The notes beneath the pieces are model-generated. The model saw only the letters and a program-made list of their open reading frames with translations, was not told where the DNA came from and did not search any database. 64,000 nt of DNA from Mya arenaria (lineage: Eukaryota; Mollusca; Bivalvia; Myida; Myidae), in NCBI RefSeq assembly GCF_026914265.1, contig NC_069133.1, positions 5,887,985 to 5,951,984 of the forward strand. The letters are read 5' to 3'. Shown here piece after piece: positions 59,123 through 64,000 of the stretch. Both the position numbers and the translations under genes were made by a program. The first letter of the stretch is position 1; each line of letters begins with the position of its first letter.

Positions 59123-59745
59123 GTATGATAATTATACCATTTAACGTTATGTACGTTAAAGTAACTCATGTCCATACTGATAGAGTATCTTTCATTTCTT
59201 CCCAAATCAATATTTATCTACAAAGCAGATATTGCTTTCGGTAAGATTTAGTTCCAAGTTTTTTTAAGTATAATATAAAGGCGCATATATTATTGTTGTG
59301 AATGGGCATCTCTGCCAATCATGGGTATTAACCCCTTTAGAAATATTGTGTACAATCATATGAATTAGAATCTTTCCGGCTGTAACTTTTATTTAAATCA
59401 CCATAGGGGTCAGGGTTAAGCAAAAAACGTTGTCAATCTTTTATCCAAGAATACTAGTCGAAATAAGTTATGAGTTTAAGGTACTGATTTGTATTTGTAG
59501 ATACAATTATGTAAAATGATAAAGTATGTGATGGTAAATAATACTGAAACTGTAAACCTCTCTTTATTCCCATGTGACTATGTTGGCACTAGGAACACAA
59601 TTAGTCTTACGAGGTTTTATCGGAATTTGCCTAATTCATTAATTTCTTTCAAAATAAAGACATTTCTATAAATGAATTTACATTGGTTAAAATATGTAAC
59701 AAGTTCATCATTGTTTAATCTGTTCTTATTGTGTTTTTGTTTCAG

Positions 59746-59943
59746 TATGAAAGATTTGTACGAGTACAAAGTTAATCTAGATTGACAAATCGCTTAAAAC
59801 GTTACTCATCTTATTATCCAATATTTGACACAGGAAATTACTAGTTGTTGCAGAAGACGTCAACATCCGGAAGAAAACTCTACACGGTAACACTGTGGAG
59901 ACTGGCGGATATCTTAAGCCAAAGCTGGAAATCGTTCTGTATA
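59746..59943 (+). pseudogene. Receptor B tail exon, decayed
   Basis: Acceptor TTGTTTCAG|T, then MKDLYEYKVNLD and TGA at 59783-59785. Downstream sequence still aligns with the gene A tail (GGAAATTACTAGTTGTTGCA; GGCGGATATCTTAAGCCAAA) but contains indels, and the codons for the first ITAM tyrosine are gone. Confidence 0.78.
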
Positions 59944-60984
59944 AAAACATTATGACGAGTGGCGACTTTACTTATGATTGATATACCCAGCAAAATTCAA
60001 ATTTAGTTTACGACTTGATTTTGTGAATAGTTGTATTACTTCATGCCGTTTAAGTTATTTTTTATTTGATATATATCTTTAAAGGGTATTTTCTATATTA
60101 TTCTAATATTTGCTTTTGGATTTGACCAACAGGAAAAAAAAACCATGTTGCTCATGTTAGTTCGAAATTGACAGTGTGTTATTTTTTAATTCTGTGCCGT
60201 AAAACCCATGCTTATTTGCGTTTTGTGTTTTAAATTTGGCATAGAAATTAAATGCTTTATGTAGTTACATTGTTTGATACATCGTGTTTGAATATTATTC
60301 GTCGTAAGGTATGTTTATGTTTTGGCGAAACCTTTTAGCACATTATGTTTTGTATATACTTAATAATGTCCTCAAACGCATCCGCTTATGTTGTCGTCAT
60401 TTAATAATTCATGTAATTCATATAATTCATTTCCAGTTCGTGGTAAAAGTATATACTTTTTATACGTGCAAACACATTTTACTGTAGTTTCCAGTTTTGC
60501 ACTTCATCTGGTCTTCATTCAGACATATACCTTTGGTTTAAAAGAGTCGTTTATTTAAGCTCATTTATGTACTTGGTCACCCTCATAATTTGCTAAAGCT
60601 ATTTCTGTGTTTGGGTGGTTTGTGCTATGTGGTTGATAATTAATCAAGTGTGAGGATGGGTGCTTCCCGGGTTTAAACCAAAGTTGACTCTTGATAAATG
60701 ACCGTGCCAAGGTGGGACCCTTTTGTCAAAACAATATTTATTTGTGAAGTATATCCTTTCATTGTTATCTACTGTTTGGTAACGTCATATAATCCTTGTA
60801 AACCTGTGCCTAGACTTTATAACGTATATCATATCATGGTTATTTACGTTTTGTGTACGTGACTTACTCCTTGTAAACATGTGCCTAAACACAGAGAGAG
60901 TGAGAGATTTGCATGGTTTAATTTAAAAGTTTGAGTTTTTTTTCGAATTTCTTCATATACTTTATACGAAATAGTTTATATTCT
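59944..60984. other. Downstream flank of receptor B, nothing recognised
   Basis: AT-rich, no supported exon. Confidence 0.4.
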
Positions 60985-61155
60985 TCACTGAACGTGTCTA
61001 CTAATTATGTAGTTAACGAGTCTTTCGATGTTAATTTAATAGCCAATATACATCAAGTGTTAAATAACCGATGGTGCTTGTATAACGTCTATGTTCATAA
61101 TAATTGGAATTACTACGAAGAACTTCCTTTCTATTGCAAACCGACAGGCTATTAA
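60985..61155 (+). pseudogene. Possible SRCR N-half fragment
   Basis: The frame reads VNESFDVNLIANIHQVLNNR, then NNWNYYEELPFYCKPTGY and a stop. The ending (F.C...GY) and the NNRW pattern resemble SRCR half-exons in this cluster, and the location 3' of gene B fits a third tandem copy. No donor follows, so at best it is a relic. Confidence 0.35.
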
Positions 61156-61527
61156 ATTTGCGCAATATATCATACCTAAACATTCCAATTGAATTTGGTC
61201 AAGATGGGGTAATAATTGATTACGTTAAAGTAGCATAAATGATACGTTATAACTAAATGTCAAGTGCTCGTATGATGTCCAGACTAAGAATGTTCTTTTT
61301 TCAGACTGATATTTAATTCAGACTCATTTACAAACTGTACAGTTATTATACGTTGAATTCAGTTCAAAACCTGCAATCAGAGAGAAATATTGCTGCGTTC
61401 ACAAAACAGCAACAGACGGGCATTGAAGCTCACTTTGTTGTTGCATTTACTTTTGTATAACAAGTTTCATGTTCTTGTCTTTACATGCTCAAAAACAAAG
61501 TAAGACTGGTTATAGTACATTAATCAC

Positions 61528-61860
61528 GGATGGCCTCGATTGCTCAGTTGTAGAACGTCCGCTTTGAGTGCGGAAGGCCAAGAGTTCAATCCCCGACCGC
61601 ATCATACCAAAATACGTTAACAGTAGCACCATAGCATGTCATTTGTCATTCGTGGGTAGTATAGGGAAATTGAAAGTACTCAGTACTGGTTTTCTCCCAG
61701 TAAAATTCTGGTTTGCAATAACGTATAGGGATCTTCTTGTATCTCACTCCCTTTCCGTCAATTGCATGCACTTCTATTTAATGGTACATATGGCAGTACG
61801 GCGTAGTGAAGCAACAATGCAGCAAATCGGCGAAGGAAGACCTTCATAAACATAACACGA
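61528..61860 (+). mobile_element. tRNA-derived SINE, copy 2
   Basis: The tRNA-like head (GATTGCTCAGTTGTAGAACG) has a B box GAGTTCAATCCCC (61582-61594). The body begins CATCATACCAAAATACGTTA, ACAGTAGC and contains CTCAGTACTGGTTTTCTCCC, aligned with CTCGGTATTGGTTTAACCCA in copy 1. The head differs clearly from that of copy 1 while the body is shared. The 3' boundary is uncertain. Confidence 0.75.
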
Positions 61861-62164
61861 TTTCTCGCAGGTAACATCCATATTTTGTTACTTCCATAAT
61901 TGCGATTATAGTAATACTCATTGCATACTTCAAAAAATCGATGAATATCAAGCAACGCTGTGAACGCTTTATGTTGAGATAATGTGCTCATCAGCAACGG
62001 CAAGTTATTCTCCTCGTTGTAGGAATAGAAAGAATCTCGGTTAATTATGCTACTTCTGACCCCATTTATTCAAAAGTGAATGAATAGTTAAAGAATTGCA
62101 GTTTGCGATTACACTTTCAATTAACAAGTTAGCTCCGTTAAAAGCGAACCTAGCTTATTAAACT

Positions 62165-62500
62165 GGTGTCAATGGCAACTTCCTTTCGTGATGTAGTGAC
62201 TATCTTAGCAAACGTAGACAACGTGTAGTTCTTCCTGGCTCCAAGTCTGGTTGGGTCTTTCTTGAAGCTGGTGTACCGCAAGGCTCTATTCTAGGTCCCC
62301 TTTTTATATTTATAAATGGCATTGTTGTCAACATTGGAAGTAATGTTAGGCTATTTGCAGACGATACTAGTCTTTATATTCTCGTTGACGAGCCCTTTAG
62401 GGCCACTGAAATAATCCAGAGAGTCATTGATAGCATCAGTACAACGGCTGATAAATGGCTAGCCATCTATAAGCTATGCTTTCGTTCCAATCAATTTCAA
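62165..62500 (+). mobile_element. Truncated non-LTR retrotransposon RT
   Basis: The frame reads SDYLSKRRQRVVLPG, EAGVPQGSILGPLFIFING, VRLFADDTSLYILVDE and ISTTADKWLA. These are RT motifs of CR1/Jockey-type LINEs (GVPQGS.LGPLLF and the FADD catalytic motif). It is truncated at both ends, with no endonuclease and no full core. Confidence 0.9.
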
Positions 62501-64000
62501 TATTATAGACAGCTTGTGGGTGTGCATATTCTGTGTAGTTTGTTTGTTTATGTTGAATAAAATATGTTTAAATCAAGTGAACTCATTATATTTTGAAGTC
62601 TGACAGCGCTATTATCACTATGCTGCATGCATAGTTTTAAGCAACTTATGGGATCTAGTTTCTAACATGTGTCATGGAGTGTAATAACATCAACTTATTT
62701 AAGTGAACATGACCCCATCGTATTTGTGACATATTTTTTCTGCTAACATTTATTTGCAACAGGTTACCAAATGCCTCTATGGAATAAACTGGATAATAAT
62801 ATTAATCAAATTTATTCCGAGATATATCAACATTCATGACAGGCAAAGTTTGTTCCAAGCGGTATTAAGTTGGCATTTTTTCACTTCATTGCTACATATG
62901 AATTAAAGGCAAACGATGTCAAGACAAACATCTTCATCAAAATTCATAATGTTGTTTTTTTTCAGTTTGTCTCAATCATATGATCATATCTCACATATTT
63001 TTGTCATTTACTATTCAATTAGAATTTTTTAACTGTTATACCATCCTTTTAAATACATTCCGAACATTGCTTATAATGAACACTTGAACACAATATGGAC
63101 TAAATTAATTTTGTCAAAATAGCATTCATTTAAACTCTCATAACTCTCAATCTCTACGTATAAGTCATGTACATAATTAAAACGTGAATCAATGCCTTAA
63201 AGAATTTGAGGTTATTTTCTTAAATATTCAAACGAATCAAAATGTTTAAACATTTAGAAATCAGACTGTCTGTTGTGTAAACATATGCATCACATGTGGC
63301 AAATTAAATGATTCCATTCAATAATCAAGAACTTTGGACTGTGTAAATGCTGCATATTTTAAAAATAGAAACGATATGATAGTTATATTCATTCTTAATG
63401 TAAATATTTATTTCTGTCAGTTTCAGTGCTATGTCCATGGGATCCATATACAAACAGTCTGGTATTCAAAAATCTTATTTTTCTTTTGTCTTAAAAAGAT
63501 CGTAATGGTTGTAACATGTGATAAAGCTGATAAGCTGTCTACGCAAATAAGTTGCATTAAATGGAAATGGAATTCATGACTATATTTCACGGAGCTAAGC
63601 GGAAAATAATTTTACGTATCTTTTTTTCTGATAAACATCTAACTAATCTAAAGTGTAATTGTGTTTGATATTTTTTTTAATTAATCCATTTTATAATCTT
63701 TCTTTTTCTGTGCCTAAAATAAAGTAACTAAGTTCTTTATAATCAGTTTTTGTTTAATTGGCTTGCATCCTGGTAAAATGCCGAAAATAAATATTGCCTT
63801 GTGTAAGATACAATTCCAGCAACGTAATATCTGCTAGTTTCCAGTGTTTAACATTTCATATTTCTTGCACGCCAAATGCATGAATTTGTATTGCATTACA
63901 ACAATTGAATATGTAAGCGCTCGAATAATTCCATTTTGTTTTTGATTAAAATATACTCACGTCTTTATCTGTTCGAATTGGATTACTGATGTGTTTAATA
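62501..64000. other. AT-rich DNA, nothing recognised
   Basis: No supported exon, RNA or element. Short ORFs here lack domain content and splice context. Confidence 0.4.

Larger units (their letters stand above)
53943..59943 (+). pseudogene. SRCR-EGF receptor paralogue B, degraded tandem copy
   Basis: Exons recognised by homology to gene A and by splice phase: 53943-54018 (signal peptide), 56139-56280 and 56899-57089 (SRCR-2 halves), 57208-57358 and 57478-57644 (SRCR-3 halves), 57809-58030 and 58261-58350 (EGF), about 58925-58952 (end of the TM exon only), 59080-59122 (juxtamembrane) and 59746-59785 or decayed to 59943 (tail). Lesions: TAA at 57240-57242 inside SRCR-3; the transmembrane core is absent; TAA in the juxtamembrane exon (TCGGAATAA where A has TTA); the tail stops after 13 residues, and the ITAM-like region beyond has lost the first Tyr. 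Gene A's SRCR-1 pair has no counterpart seen. The reading up to the first stop would give a secreted 147-residue single-SRCR protein. Confidence 0.8.

Noticed and set aside
61528..61605. Functional tRNA gene
   Set aside because: Same reason: a tRNA-like head continuous with a SINE body shared with the copy at 18350.

Overview
The window is AT-rich animal DNA with long introns, GT-AG splice sites, dispersed SINEs, MITEs, LINE relics and several minisatellites. The repeat types (tRNA-headed SINEs, a pearl/Helentron-like repeat ending in GGACGxACGGAC runs) and the gene families (PARP14-like, SRCR/EGF receptors) suggest a mollusc, most likely a bivalve. The species cannot be named from the sequence alone. 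Exon models below come from reading splice sites and reading-frame phase by eye; no transcript or database was used. REGION 1 (1-4108): a 28-bp minisatellite at the left edge, a 130-bp MITE and otherwise unremarkable non-coding DNA. REGION 2 (4109-16404, + strand): a complete 17-exon PARP14/PARP10-like gene. The 17 exons sum to 4263 nt, an exact multiple of three (1420 codons plus stop), and every intron phase matches. The protein has a proline-rich N-terminus, three RRM-like domains, a central KH-like region, one macrodomain and a C-terminal ADP-ribosyltransferase domain with an H-Y-M catalytic triad. REGION 3 (16405-27000): intergenic, with a tRNA-derived SINE, a Mutator-like MITE with a 9-bp target duplication, a second MITE and microsatellites. 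REGION 4 (27272-44462, + strand): paralogue A of a cell-surface receptor: signal peptide, SRCR domains, EGF repeats, one transmembrane helix and a cytoplasmic tail with paired YxxL motifs (ITAM-like, as in the phagocytic receptors Draper and MEGF10). Nine exons sum to 1395 nt in consistent phase. The EGF exon carries two mutually compensating frameshifts with a stop between them, and a third SRCR domain survives only as half an exon. REGION 5 (44463-52160): a graveyard of minus-strand LINE relics (endonuclease and RT pieces), a tRNA-like remnant and a pearl-like repeat. REGION 6 (52168-53490): a 57-bp minisatellite directly upstream of paralogue B; one copy of the same unit sits at the matching place upstream of paralogue A. 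REGION 7 (53943-59943, + strand): paralogue B, a tandem copy of the receptor with in-frame stops, a lost transmembrane core and a decayed tail. It is probably a pseudogene, or at most the source of a short secreted single-SRCR protein. REGION 8 (60000-64000): a possible further SRCR fragment, a second SINE of the same family and a truncated non-LTR reverse transcriptase. Together the window places an ADP-ribosylation gene of a family tied to antiviral response next to a degenerating tandem family of candidate phagocytic/scavenger receptors; any functional link between them is inference.
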